Shown here: one piece after another, positions 36,201-44,032 of the stretch
Layout: every line of letters starts with the position of its first letter
How positions within the stretch are numbered: position 1 is the stretch's first letter
NCBI GenBank assembly: GCA_033239525.1
Contig: BSYO01000028.1
Location: 12,269,597 to 12,333,596 of the forward strand
DNA from: Nepenthes gracilis
Taxonomy: Eukaryota > Streptophyta > Magnoliopsida > Caryophyllales > Nepenthaceae
Reading direction: 5' to 3'
Length of the DNA: 64,000 nucleotides
The notes under the pieces: model-generated
The model's database searches: none
Seen by the model: only the letters and a program-made list of their open reading frames with translations
What the model was told of the DNA's origin: nothing
Position numbers and translations under genes: made by a program

Positions 36201-39200
36201 GAATGTACTTCCACCAACAACTTCTGGATCGAACCCCCGTAGGCTACCTGGGGTTGAGTCACTCAACCGGAGCGGACGGAGTGTCAACCTCTCTCGCCGA
36301 AGGGCCAAATAGGCACTCCTCCGGGGCTGTCCCAGTAAGAGCTTTATGTCACCGGCTGGTAAAAAGGGAAACCGGCCCGAGCCTCGCTCAATGCTTCGCG
36401 AAACTAGGATGTGTTAAGATGAAAAGAGGAAGACCAAAGCAGATCCAAAACACACCTTTAGTACTAGCTTCCAACATTGAGCAAGGGTCTCCGTCGACTT
36501 TGACAAGTGGTTGTGTAGGCTTCATGCCCACTCCGAACATTCATACAATTTAGTTGGTGTGAATGGTTCATGTCACAAGGTGTCACGAGCCCCCTACTTA
36601 TAGTTGGTAGAGGAGATCGACATGCCATTATTGCGGAAGATCACCTTGCTAGTGTTATCCGCAGGGAATCGGCGTAGTCCAGAGAATCACTCCTAAATCA
36701 TGTCAATCGGAGCAAAAGTTTGCAAGGTTTCTTGAAAAGGAAAGTATACGGACCTACATGATGACGTCCCATCATTGCATGCTAGGGATTGAAATTTCGA
36801 GTCATCCGACCATGGGGGCTAGTGATGGGTCCATCACCCATGAACCGACCTGGATACCGAGACCCCTGTAGTCCAAGGTTCGAAGATCGCATAATCTAGG
36901 ATCGTCTGCCAAGGCATGAGCGGGCCCAACAACTCATCATGAACGGCCTTATCAAGAGGACCCACGATCTTTTTTCCTACGCGCTGAGGAAACTTACCAT
37001 AACTGGTCGGTACAAGCTTGGCAGATATTTTGGGAATGTTCACTGGCAATTTGTACGATCTCTCCCAAAGTGGCAGCTGCCATACTGAGTGCCTCTTGTG
37101 ATCACGTCAAAGAAGGAAGGATATTATTTGGTCAACTACGGTTGCCATAGCATGCACCCCCGATCGCGTAATCATTCTGAAAAGGGAACTATCATTGACA
37201 GCCACTCATGATTATCTACACAGCTTAGCAATCCCGCGTGGACAGCCGTCTGCTAGCTTTGGCGCCCTCCGGCTTAAACACTATAAATATCTGCTTACTC
37301 TCACAAGCATGGGGGAGGGAGAGACGAAGCAAAAGGCATTATAGACTCTATCTAGGAGGCATCGCCCAAGGAGTCCAGCCTTCTGCCCAGGAGGCCTGCC
37401 TACCAGTCCTCCTAGGAGGAGGCCTACCCTTCATCCTAGGAGGCTTGCCTTCCATACCTTCAAGCCGCCCCTCGATTAGGCATACCTTCAAGATACCCCT
37501 CAGCCGGGCGCACCTCTACCTCTCCTTAGTCGGGTGCACCAAAATACTTAATCCCCACTACATGTATCAACGTATCTTTTTATATTCTTGCATCTTTCTA
37601 TTCTGTTGGAAAGATAACTGACCTAAGTATCGGAGAATATATTGAGGAGTGAGTTCGCTAATCATTTGATCTCTCGTTTGTTCCTTGTATTGTGTAGAGT
37701 CTAGGTTCGAAGAGACGGGGACCGAATAGGCTTCAATTTGACCCGACGCGGATGATCGAGCAACTTTCTAACTTGTATAACAATTCGGATCCAAAGACGC
37801 ATTAGACTTAAATTGCATAAACAAGGGATTTTCTTAAGCATTGGCCATTTTTGCAAAGCTTAAGGATCTCTAAAAGTAATTCCATTTCCACCGCAAGTGT
37901 TAAGGCTCCTTGTCTTTAGGTTTGCTGGTTATATCTTTTTGGTAATCAGAGGCTATGAGTCTTCTCTGAAGCCGTTGGAGGAGTTTGGTTCATTTGCTTG
38001 GGCTAATAGACTAGATTTTAAGTTGAGCTAGATTGTTGTATATTTTCGATAAGTCTATTGCATGGATGAAAATATTTGTCTCAATATTGATTGTAATGAT
38101 ATCAATATTTGACAATACGTATATGTATCAAATATATCAGAAAAAAATTTAATTATCGTAAATTGACAGGAAAATATTTATCACTAATCGTAAGTCGACG
38201 GGAAAATATTAGTTGTACGGCCGATATATCGGTTAAATATTAGGTATATTGGCTGAAAACATATCGCCTTTTTTTCTCCCGAAGATGTTATTGAAAATTA
38301 TCAGTATCATATGGTCCGGCACTGGTACATATTGCCCAAATTTTAAATATTGATTGATGTTTTCATCTGTGATTAGAGATCAAATAGGAGTAGGACTATT
38401 GTTATGTAGCCGAATCAAAGATGTATTACAATATATCCGCCTTTTTTGGCTTTCCTTCACTCATAGAAGATTAAAATTCACACTATATACTTAAATATTA
38501 TAAGAAGCCTGGATTATTATGTTTTTAGAGGTATAGAAGTGAATAGATTAAAAGTTTTGAGATATTTTTTAATGGCCTAGAAAGATATCAAAATTAATTT
38601 TGGTAAATTGACTAAAACTTTGAACTCAATTACAGGAGGAGGGTTGCATTAGATAGCAGAATGCCAGCATAAAACTTTCAAATTTTTTATAGATGAAATT
38701 TAACCGATCATGCTTATTGGGACTTAATGCTCTATTGTTGTTCTTGACTAAAACTGCTTAAATGACAGATGATGAATGATTGCCAAAGTTTAGTATAATT
38801 CATTTTTTATATGGGCATGATAAATATGTTTTTTCGTCCATGACATTTGATACTATATATATTGTCTGATATAGTCAATATTAATACCACCACGATTGAT
38901 ACAGATTAATAGAATTCAGCAAAGAAAAACTAAAAAATTTCTGGACAGCTTGATCAAACAAAGACACCAGCACAATAGTTTCTTCCTCCATTTGATAATA
39001 ATCAGAGATGGCGGGAACTGCTATAATCCTCCATAACAGATTAATAGAATAGATTTCATCCTGATGACATGGATGGCTAGAATTATAAAACGGGCCCAAC
39101 ATATTTTAATATATTATCATAATTTTAACCATCCAAGTTGGCAGGTTGAAATCCTCACAATTAAAAGTATGAAAGGTGATAAAAAATGAGTGGACCCTAA

Positions 39201-40235
39201 CAATACCCCAAAGATCTAACCATAATTTTGTTGAACTTCCCAAACCGGCTTTAATAATGATTTTTTATGCAAGTGAAATGAACCCATTCTTCAAATAATT
39301 ATTTGGTTCACTGTTCTTGGCATGTATTTGATATGGGTGCATTTTTTACTTTGCATTTACAAGTCTTTGAATCCTGCAGGTTGCCCCGGATGCTGTCTTC
39401 AGCACTGCTGTTACATCTTTAAAACCCGAGGATGTGTTCGATCCAAATCGCGTGAAATGCATAGTTGACAATCGTGGTTATGCAATCTATTTCTCCAGGG
39501 GAGTTATCCCATACAACAAGTGAGCACTTCTGACATTTTTCTTCTCCACTCTGACCTTCTCTGCCTTTTTTTTTTCTTTTTCTTTTTGGTGAGGAAGTCA
39601 GATTTAATTGCTCTAGTTGATGCTGTACATGCTATTGAAATTGCTAATACTACTCTTTTAACTTATGATATCCAGGTCTGGGAACGTCAACCCAAAGTTT
39701 CCATATTTGCTTCATCTTGGTATTCAGGTAATTGCATTTAGGTGGTCTAAGATAGCATTTCTATGGGTAAATGACTGGCTGAAATTGGTATCGAGTCTCC
39801 CGATGCTGCAACAAAATCGCAATATAACATATCAATGATATATTGTAATATTGGCTGATAGGCCCAATTTGGCCGTTATTTCCTCCTAGTTTATTTTGTT
39901 ATGATTTGCCATTCAATACTATTGATTTCGATATGCTAACAAGCACACCTATCTTCTGGGGGTAAGTATTGGTGTTGATGATGTGTTGGATGCCAACAAG
40001 TTCCGACACATGTTAGTTTTTTATTTTATTTTATTTGACTTTGACACCATTTGGCTCGTTTTGGACATGTTGGCAATTTTGTAATTTAAAAAAAAATAGG
40101 CTTTATAGTATAAATTAAAGAAAATTTAGGCCGTTTTTAATGAGTTAAAGCGCTATTTATTTATATTGGCACATTGCTAATTTGTAGACTCTTTCTTCCC
40201 GTGAGTTTCTTTAGGATGAGAAAACAAAAATATGC

Positions 40236-40274
<39 letters not shown>

Positions 40275-43132
40275 TGTATATTATAAAATAATATTGTCCA
40301 CCCATGAATTATATTATCATATCTAGAAATCTAATTTTCTTTAGAATGAAAAAGCAAGATATATGCATTTTTTTATTAATAATATACAATAAAATATTTT
40401 TATTCATAAATTATATTGTTATATCTAGAAATAAACTATAAATTTTGGTCAACATGACCTCAGTTTTAGAAAAATAATGTGTCTCCGTGTCCAGTATCAG
40501 TATGTCCATGCTTCTCGGTCGATATATATTGTTCGATACATCTGATACTAATATTAGTACTTTCATCCACGGTTTCTTAGTATGCAATAATTTTGCTATG
40601 CTCTATGTGCAACTATGTCATTAACATTATGATTGTGATGTGTGGATAGAGCTATGATACAAACTTCTTAAGAGTGTATCCAGAGCTGCCACCTACTCCA
40701 CTGCAACTAGAAGAAGATCTTGAACAGCTTAAAGTTCTTGAAAATGGCTATAAGATGAAGGTATTTCCTTCTGTTATGTATTCCTTGCTGTACTTTTCTT
40801 CTGGTTATCAATATGGGTCATAACTATATCGGTATCGGATAAAGACAATATATATTGTTATTAAATATATCATAAGAAAAAAAATTCTGAAAATTGTAAG
40901 TTGATAGAGTAATATTTGTTGATATTTCTAATATAAGCCATTGTATTGCCAACGAAGCAATGTATTGTGATATTGTTGCGATATCAAAAAAATTGATATC
41001 GGAGAACTTGATACGGATACATATAGGCTGGTATTTACAATATCAACGGGTATTTACATTTGTGTGATACAACAACAAGAATTGCCTTTAGTTGCACTAG
41101 ATAGAGTTGTTTATATAAATTCTTTTTCATCAGGTATAATATATTGCCTTTGCTATCTATTAAATGGTCTTTCAAGAATTCATGTTCACTGATACTTACC
41201 GTCTGCTTCTGCCTACTTCAAACAATAACTGTTATGGTCCTCTCATCACAAACTTTTATATCCAATGGTCAATATTTTAAGTTAGGAAATTAAGGATAGA
41301 GATTGTATCAAGTTCCCATAACAGCTGATATAATCTCCACCCTCAATTTTTTAATTTTTAATGTTGATTATTGGGTATATAAGGTAACCTATTCGGTGGA
41401 AGTACCATAACAGCTCTCATTTCAAACCGGATCTCCCATTAGAGCTTATGCTACTGCACTCATCTTCTCTTTCCCATTTTCCCATATTTACTCCTTTCCA
41501 GTTGTCTGCGCGCTGCATTAAAATCCATTACCGGCTTCCTGTTGTGAAATGCTGAACTTGTGGTTTGTACTTTTGTATTGTTTGAAGAAAAATGTAGGCA
41601 TATCCTTTAGTTATTTTTGGGACACTTAATTATTTAACATCTATCTATCTATTTATTTTTGTGTGTATTGTTAGTGTGAATGAATAGATGAGATGTCATG
41701 TCATCGATTGGCTTCCGGGGAAAGCTAAAGGGTGTCTATCTAACACCACTCTTCCAAAAAATTCATAGCACGGAAAGGGCATTCATAATTAAATTTAATT
41801 AGGTTATGTTTTGGTTAAGAAGGATCAATGGGAATTGACGCATACCTACGATCTAGATTCCGGCCTGGATGATTTTGAATCGGGTTTTTGGACCTTTAAA
41901 TTTGAAAGTTTTACGCGACTATAAACGGCTTTTTCATCAAATTTATTTTTTTAGATTTTTGTACTTTTATTTGCTAAGTTTATTTTTTTAATGTCACGTA
42001 GTGGTAACTTGACTTGAATAAAATTCACTAAAATGTTTCGTTATATGATGCTTATGGTCTGGGGTGGTGGACGGTTACATAGTTTGGGAAGTCCTTGTGA
42101 GAAGGATGAATCATGCTGTAGGTCAAGCTTAGGTTCTTTGTTACATCCGATATCACGATGATCAGTTAGTGACCGTATGCTCTAAGGATTTTCCATTTTG
42201 CAAGGTTGCAATACGACGATATCTCCTTTTATGTTAATGGGTCTGGTGTTTATAGTTGAGTCGAAGTTAATGTGTGGGCAGTTTTCCCATAGTGGATTTT
42301 AAAATCTAATAATGACTGGAATAATTGGTTAAATTTTTTTTATTCATTCGAAATTAGCCTCAATAAAATAAAAATATACTGAATATATTCTTACTGTGAA
42401 TCATTGTCCAGAGCTCTTTGTTTTGGAATTTTTTCAAAATCGCGCATTCCCGAGGGGCAATTGGTTTTATTTAGGTCAATTTAGAATACTAGCTCTATGT
42501 AGGGGTTGAAAAATCGATTGCTTGGTTTTACCTTTAGCAAAAATATTTAAAATATTTTAAAATTTTTTAATGACTGGTAAATTTGACCAAAATTACCCCA
42601 AATCAACTCCGAAAATATGAAAAAGAACTTTGGATATCAAACTTCTTAGGTTGTACTTAATTTAATTTTATTAAATAAAATAACTAGAAAAAGATGAGAA
42701 ATTTTTGGCAAATATCATTTATTTTATCAGCTCATACTGATTAGTTTTTTACCTTTAATATTACATTAAATAAAATTAGGTTGGCAGGTATTAAAAATCA
42801 AAATAGCCTAAAATTTATCCTCAACTGATTCCCATTGTTTAATACCCAGTCTCTATTTGGGAGGATAACCCCATTTTGCTGTCAAACTAGGATTTGGGAT
42901 ATTTTTAATGGTATGACCTATCCATTTATTTTCCATTAATATATATTTATGTATTTATATAAGAATGAATAAATATATAATATTTTAAAAACAATCTTTG
43001 AAGTTCTGCTTTACGAGCTGTGAACCGTTGGCTCTGCAGGTTATACGAGTCGAACACGAAGCTCATGGCGTCGACGTCCCGGAAGACGTGGAAAAGATTG
43101 AAAGTTTTATGCGCGAGAGAAACTTGTCATAA
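18896..43132 (+). CDS. KDSB: CMP-KDO synthetase (3-deoxy-manno-octulosonate cytidylyltransferase)
   Basis: Couples KDO to CMP using CTP, the activation step before KDO enters rhamnogalacturonan II of pectin. Exons: 18896-19147, 27883-27928, 28780-28866, 28997-29121, 39380-39519, 39676-39727, 40650-40760, 43040-43132. All are GT-AG with continuous frame, 906 nt, 301 residues. The first ATG of the open frame (18896) is taken as the start. Family motifs: [15 protein letters not shown] in exon 1 (nucleotide loop), VVATDDEKI in exon 3, [15 protein letters not shown] in exon 4 (metal and substrate binding), and the C-terminal block from [20 protein letters not shown] to [15 protein letters not shown] hydrophobic segment at about residues 22-46 is a likely membrane anchor. 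Plant KDSB is reported to be mitochondrial, so an outer-membrane anchor is plausible. Length fits plant homologues. Introns 1 (8.7 kb) and 4 (10.3 kb) are packed with transposons. Confidence 0.95.
19218..19740 (+). repeat. Tandem duplication, about 260 bp, in KDSB intron 1
   Basis: Two diverged copies start near 19218 and 19510. Matching blocks include CAATGAATCTGAT.TATCTTG at about 19339 and 19599, and AATGTAGTTT followed by CACCAATGTA at about 19401 and 19657. The shared blocks are offset by about 260 bp. The intron start (19148) is close to the first copy. No coding content. Confidence 0.65.
20700..21960. other. KDSB intron 1 segment, no feature recognised
   Basis: An AT-rich intron stretch with no coding region. 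Around 20725-20900 the text (TGTCACACCC, then a run of low-complexity CACACACACG and TTTACACTGG) resembles an old LTR, but no partner LTR, primer site or target duplication was found. Confidence 0.3.
21966..22218 (+). mobile_element. CATGGATG-family MITE, copy 7, flanked by a solo LTR
   Basis: Begins CATGGATGAAAATTTTGG at 21966. The right end is degenerate (ATATATATTGGAAGGT). If the LTR at 22222-24462 and one copy of its 5-bp duplication are removed, the element is flanked by GACCTTCT (21958-21965) and TACCTTCT (22219-22221 joined to 24468-24472), matching at 7 of 8 positions. The LTR therefore probably landed within the MITE's own target duplication. Confidence 0.65.
22222..24462 (-). mobile_element. 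Gypsy solo LTR, 2241 bp, duplication GTTAC
   Basis: Starts TGTCACGGCCTAGGATC and ends TTCGAAATTTTACA, with perfect 5-bp duplications GTTAC at 22217-22221 and 24463-24467. On the minus strand the LTR reads TGTAAAATTTCGAATCC ... GGCCGTGACA, the end pattern usual for Tekay/del-type chromoviruses, so the transcriptional orientation is minus. No gag-pol sequence and no second LTR are present, so this is a solo LTR left by recombination between LTRs. The right third (23920-24200) is GC- and CT-rich. A TTA microsatellite (24223-24250) lies near its minus-strand start. Short open frames inside it are not genes. It lies in intron 1 of KDSB. Confidence 0.85.
25170..25600. mobile_element. Two adjacent short TIR elements (hAT-like MITEs)
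   Basis: The right copy spans about 25416-25597, from GGTTGCAAATGAACCAAGC to GACTCATTTGTAGCTCTAG, whose ends are inverted repeats of each other. The left, truncated copy (about 25258-25402) ends TTTGACTCATTTGCAACCCTA. Both share TTGTTTGTTTA.CTAAA and CCAAGC.TGAAC internal words. GAGC/AAGC-rich elements with CAAATGA ends are common non-autonomous hAT relatives in plants. No coding capacity. Confidence 0.55.
26128..26323 (+). mobile_element. CATGGATG-family MITE, copy 8 (right end truncated)
   Basis: Begins TATGGATGAAAATATC at 26128 and shows the family order (GGTATTAGACA, TATTGGTTGGGAAAAAATTT, a CATAAACTGACA segment, and TTGCGATATTGAAAAATATTGG). The final GATATTTGCATCCATG block is missing, so no target duplication can be assigned. 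Located in KDSB intron 1. Confidence 0.65.
27109..27343 (+). mobile_element. CATGGATG-family MITE, copy 9
   Basis: A 235 bp copy from CATGGATGACATATTAG to ATCGATCATCAATG. Flanks ATTTTGAT (27101-27108) and ATTCTGAC (27344-27351) match at 6 of 8 positions. It lies about 0.5 kb upstream of KDSB exon 2. Confidence 0.7.
28181..28400 (+). mobile_element. CATGGATG-family MITE, copy 10
   Basis: About 220 bp in KDSB intron 2, from CATGGATGAAAAAATC to a decayed ACTTGCATTTATA end. The ATATCGCAATATATT core and the TTGATATCGATACTTG end region are clear. No target duplication is evident. Confidence 0.65.
29211..29447 (+). mobile_element. CATGGATG-family MITE, copy 11
   Basis: About 237 bp, starting only 90 bp after KDSB exon 4. 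It runs from GGATGAGAATATTGG to CCGATATTTTTATCTGTG. The interior has GGTATCAGATATGTTGG, an AATCATAAACTAATAG segment and TATCGGGAGGCC. Target duplications are not clear. Confidence 0.7.
29891..30153 (+). mobile_element. CATGGATG-family MITE, copy 12
   Basis: About 263 bp from AATGGACAAAAATATTGG to CATATTTGCATCAAT, with ACCGATATATCAG and GGAAACATATCACAATATT in the core. It ends about 10 bp before the target site of the Gypsy complex at 30168. Confidence 0.7.
30168..31103 (-). mobile_element. Gypsy LTR B (3' LTR of a minus-strand element)
   Basis: A GC-rich 936 bp block. On the minus strand it starts TGATGGGGATGG, has a TATA box (GGCTATAAAAAGCCC, about 30640-30655), a CTGACTTGAGCGTC U5-type motif and the end CCAGATCCAGAAGACA. 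Directly right of it the minus strand reads CAGGGGGGGTAG, a polypurine tract next to the LTR start, so this is a 3' LTR whose internal region extends to the right. It contains one GGTCAACGG...CGTTGACTGACC dyad (30991-31014). The left flank is TTTGA. Confidence 0.7.
32962..33535. repeat. Minisatellite with A-B-A higher-order layout
   Basis: From 32962 to about 33160 there are about eight units of 25-29 bp built on AAAAGCCGGAGGTCTTTTT, alternating with AAAAGCCGAAGTTCTTTTT. From about 33160 to 33400 a different unit of about 60-70 bp repeats (GGCCGGTTTCAATTTCATGG with ACATGCTCTTAAGG). From about 33425 to 33535 the first unit returns in four or five copies. It lies inside the Tekay-like LTR. Open frames rich in RRSFIKS are products of the repeat and not genes. 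Confidence 0.75.
34001..34230. promoter_or_regulatory. Array of six palindromic W-box dyads in LTR sequence
   Basis: Dyads of GGTCAA and TTGACC with 2-8 bp between the half-sites lie at 34001-34017, 34039-34056, 34082-34099, 34122-34140, 34167-34188 and 34210-34230, about every 40 bp. Most are extended to CCGGTCAA...TTGACCGG. TTGACC is the core bound by plant WRKY factors. That these sites drive the LTR is an inference. Confidence 0.55.
35012..35019 (+). promoter_or_regulatory. TATA box ahead of the gag-like pseudogene
   Basis: TTATAAAAGG lies within a small inverted repeat (CATCCTTTATAAAAGGATG), 92 bp upstream of the ATG at 35111. It is followed by a CT-rich leader. The position suits a core promoter for the retroelement-derived reading frame. 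Confidence 0.5.
35111..35985 (+). pseudogene. Gypsy-type gag-like protein (Transposase_28-type domain), broken
   Basis: The open frame from ATG 35111 to 35503 starts [12 protein letters not shown] and contains [20 protein letters not shown] followed by [18 protein letters not shown]. That pattern is the 'putative gypsy type transposon' domain (PF04195 as I recall it) found in plant Gypsy elements. After 35503 the frame is lost, and homologous-looking text continues with stops and shifts (for example a [14 protein letters not shown] stretch near 35568, then [20 protein letters not shown] to 35985). The protein is therefore a remnant. It points toward the LTR at 36823, consistent with a plus-strand element. 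Confidence 0.6.
36823..37801 (+). mobile_element. Gypsy LTR C (3' LTR of a plus-strand element)
   Basis: A 979 bp LTR starting TGATGGGTCCATCACCC right after a polypurine tract (ATGGGGGCTAG, 36812-36822). It has a TATA box (CACTATAAATATC, about 37280-37291), a CTGACCTAAGTATCGG motif at about 37619, CTTCAATTTGACCCGA at about 37732 and the end CCAAAGACGCA. The same features, reversed, occur in LTRs A and B. The right flank is TTAGA, one mismatch from the TTTGA left of LTR B. Short open frames inside it are not genes. Confidence 0.7.
38061..38371 (+). mobile_element. CATGGATG-family MITE, copy 13 (internal duplication)
   Basis: About 311 bp from CATGGATGAAAATATTTG to GATGTTTTCATCTGTG, longer than other copies. 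The segment with TCGTAAaTTGACAGG.AAAATATT occurs twice (about 38155 and 38187), which explains the extra length. It lies 260 bp right of the Gypsy complex. A short inverted fragment of the family lies at about 38826-38897. Confidence 0.65.
39775..39870. mobile_element. CATGGATG-family MITE, fragment
   Basis: About 95 bp with GGTATCGAGTCTCCCGATG, an ATCGCAATATAACATATC stretch and TAATATTGGCTGATAGG, matching the family's right half in rearranged order. It starts about 50 bp after KDSB exon 6. Another fragment ending CTTTCATCCAC lies at about 40482-40572, upstream of exon 7. Confidence 0.5.
40231..40274. repeat. TTA microsatellite in KDSB intron 6
   Basis: About 14 TTA repeats. Similar short tracts lie at 24223-24250 (TTA, in the solo LTR) and 56955-56990 (AAT, upstream of the NAC gene). 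Confidence 0.85.
40811..41064 (+). mobile_element. CATGGATG-family MITE, copy 14
   Basis: About 254 bp, starting 50 bp after KDSB exon 7. It has ATATCGGTATCGGATAAAGA, a GAAAATTGTAAGTTGATAG segment, TGTATTGTGATATTGTTGCG and TTGATATCGGAGAACTTG, and ends GGTATTTACATTTGTG. Both termini are eroded. It is the last recognisable copy in the window; none is seen in the thioredoxin or NAC regions. Confidence 0.65.
41905..42730 (+). repeat. Decayed duplicate of the KDSB last-exon tail and 3' UTR
   Basis: Within KDSB intron 7 the text TTGAAAGTTTTACGCGA, then ACGGCTTTTTCAT, then ATGTCACGTAGTGGTAACTT and GATGCTTATGGTCTGGGGTG repeats the real last-exon end and 3' UTR at 43108-43310. Homology resumes at about 42650-42715 versus 43535-43600 (AGAAAAAGATGAGAA and CAAATATCATTTAT). 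The duplicate lacks the coding bases between the GCGCGA and the stop, and has no intact exon. Its counterpart lies about 1.2 kb downstream. Confidence 0.75.
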
Positions 43133-44032
43133 CCCACGGCTTTTTCATTTTGTTTTTCAATTTTTATTTCTTTTTTTTTTTTTAGATTTTTGTATGAATT
43201 TTATTTGCTAAGTTTATTTTATTTTAATGTCACGTAGTGGTAACTTGACATGAATAAAATTCACTAAAATGTTTCGTTATATGATGCTTATGGTCTGGGG
43301 TGGTGGATGGTTACATTGTTTGGAAGGTCCGGGGAAGTGGCGGCGGTGATTTTGGCGGCAGCGGCAGCCATTTTGGCGGGGCAGCGGTGGTCTTTGGCGG
43401 GGCAGCGGTGGTCATTAAAAGTTTTTAAATGACTACGAAATAAATTTTGTTGCAAAATTATTAAAAATCAAATTTTAAAATATTTTAAAATAATTTACTG
43501 ATATGAAATGGTATGAAATTCATATATTAAAATTTTAATTTTATTAAATAAAATAATTAGAAAAAGATGAGAAGTTTTTGACAAATATCATTTATATAAT
43601 TATCAGATATTTTTATATAATATAATATTAATATTATCGGTCTATATGATATTAAATAAATAAATAAAATATTATATTAAAATAAATATTAAAAAATATT
43701 TTCAAATAGTCATATAACATTAATTATCAAAAATACCCTGCAGCAAAGAATTATGGGTTTGTTGTATTTGTTCGTAAACACAACATTTAAATTAAAACTT
43801 ATTATTTTATTATTTATTTAAAAATAAATAATAAAATTCATAAATTAGGCAATTTTATTTCTATAAATTATTTAACCGACCCAAATCCAACCGGTCGTAT
43901 TCAACTCCACTCGCCCCTTGTCATCCATCGTACTAACAGACAAATGACTCTCTCTCTCTCTATCTCTCTCTCGCGTAAATCCAGTCTCTCGGATCTGATC
44001 TCTGTAAACAGCGTTCTCTCTCTCGCTCTATA
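43133..44032. other. Intergenic region KDSB to thioredoxin, with 3' UTR and 5' UTR
   Basis: The first 200 bp are the likely KDSB 3' UTR, including AATAAA (43253-43258). A GC-rich tandem block at about 43345-43415 repeats TTTGGCGGGGCAGCGGTGGTC. An AT-rich stretch to 43880 follows. CT repeats at 43947-43975 form a typical pyrimidine-rich plant 5' leader for the thioredoxin gene. No other gene is visible. Confidence 0.6.
43946..44032 (+). promoter_or_regulatory. CT-rich 5' leader of the thioredoxin gene
   Basis: CTCTCTCTCTCTCTATCTCT at 43949 and CTCTCTCTCGCTC at 44015 lie directly upstream of ATG 44033. Pyrimidine-rich leaders of this kind are common in nuclear genes for plastid proteins. No distinct TATA box was identified. 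Confidence 0.45.

Larger units (their letters stand above)
31104..36822. mobile_element. Interior of the inverted Gypsy complex
   Basis: About 5.7 kb between two inverted LTRs. The first 70 bp read on the minus strand (ACATGCCGGGGGTTGAAAAT onward) align with the last 60 bp read on the plus strand (GCATGCTAGGGATTGAAATT onward), so both sides are 3' internal ends of the same family. The middle holds a second Gypsy-like LTR (about 32000-34313), a minisatellite, W-box dyads and a gag-like pseudogene. Plant LTR-type TATA signals occur near 31335 and 31572 (CTATAAATTGAG). No reverse transcriptase or integrase reading frame was seen, so the complex is defective. Confidence 0.6.
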
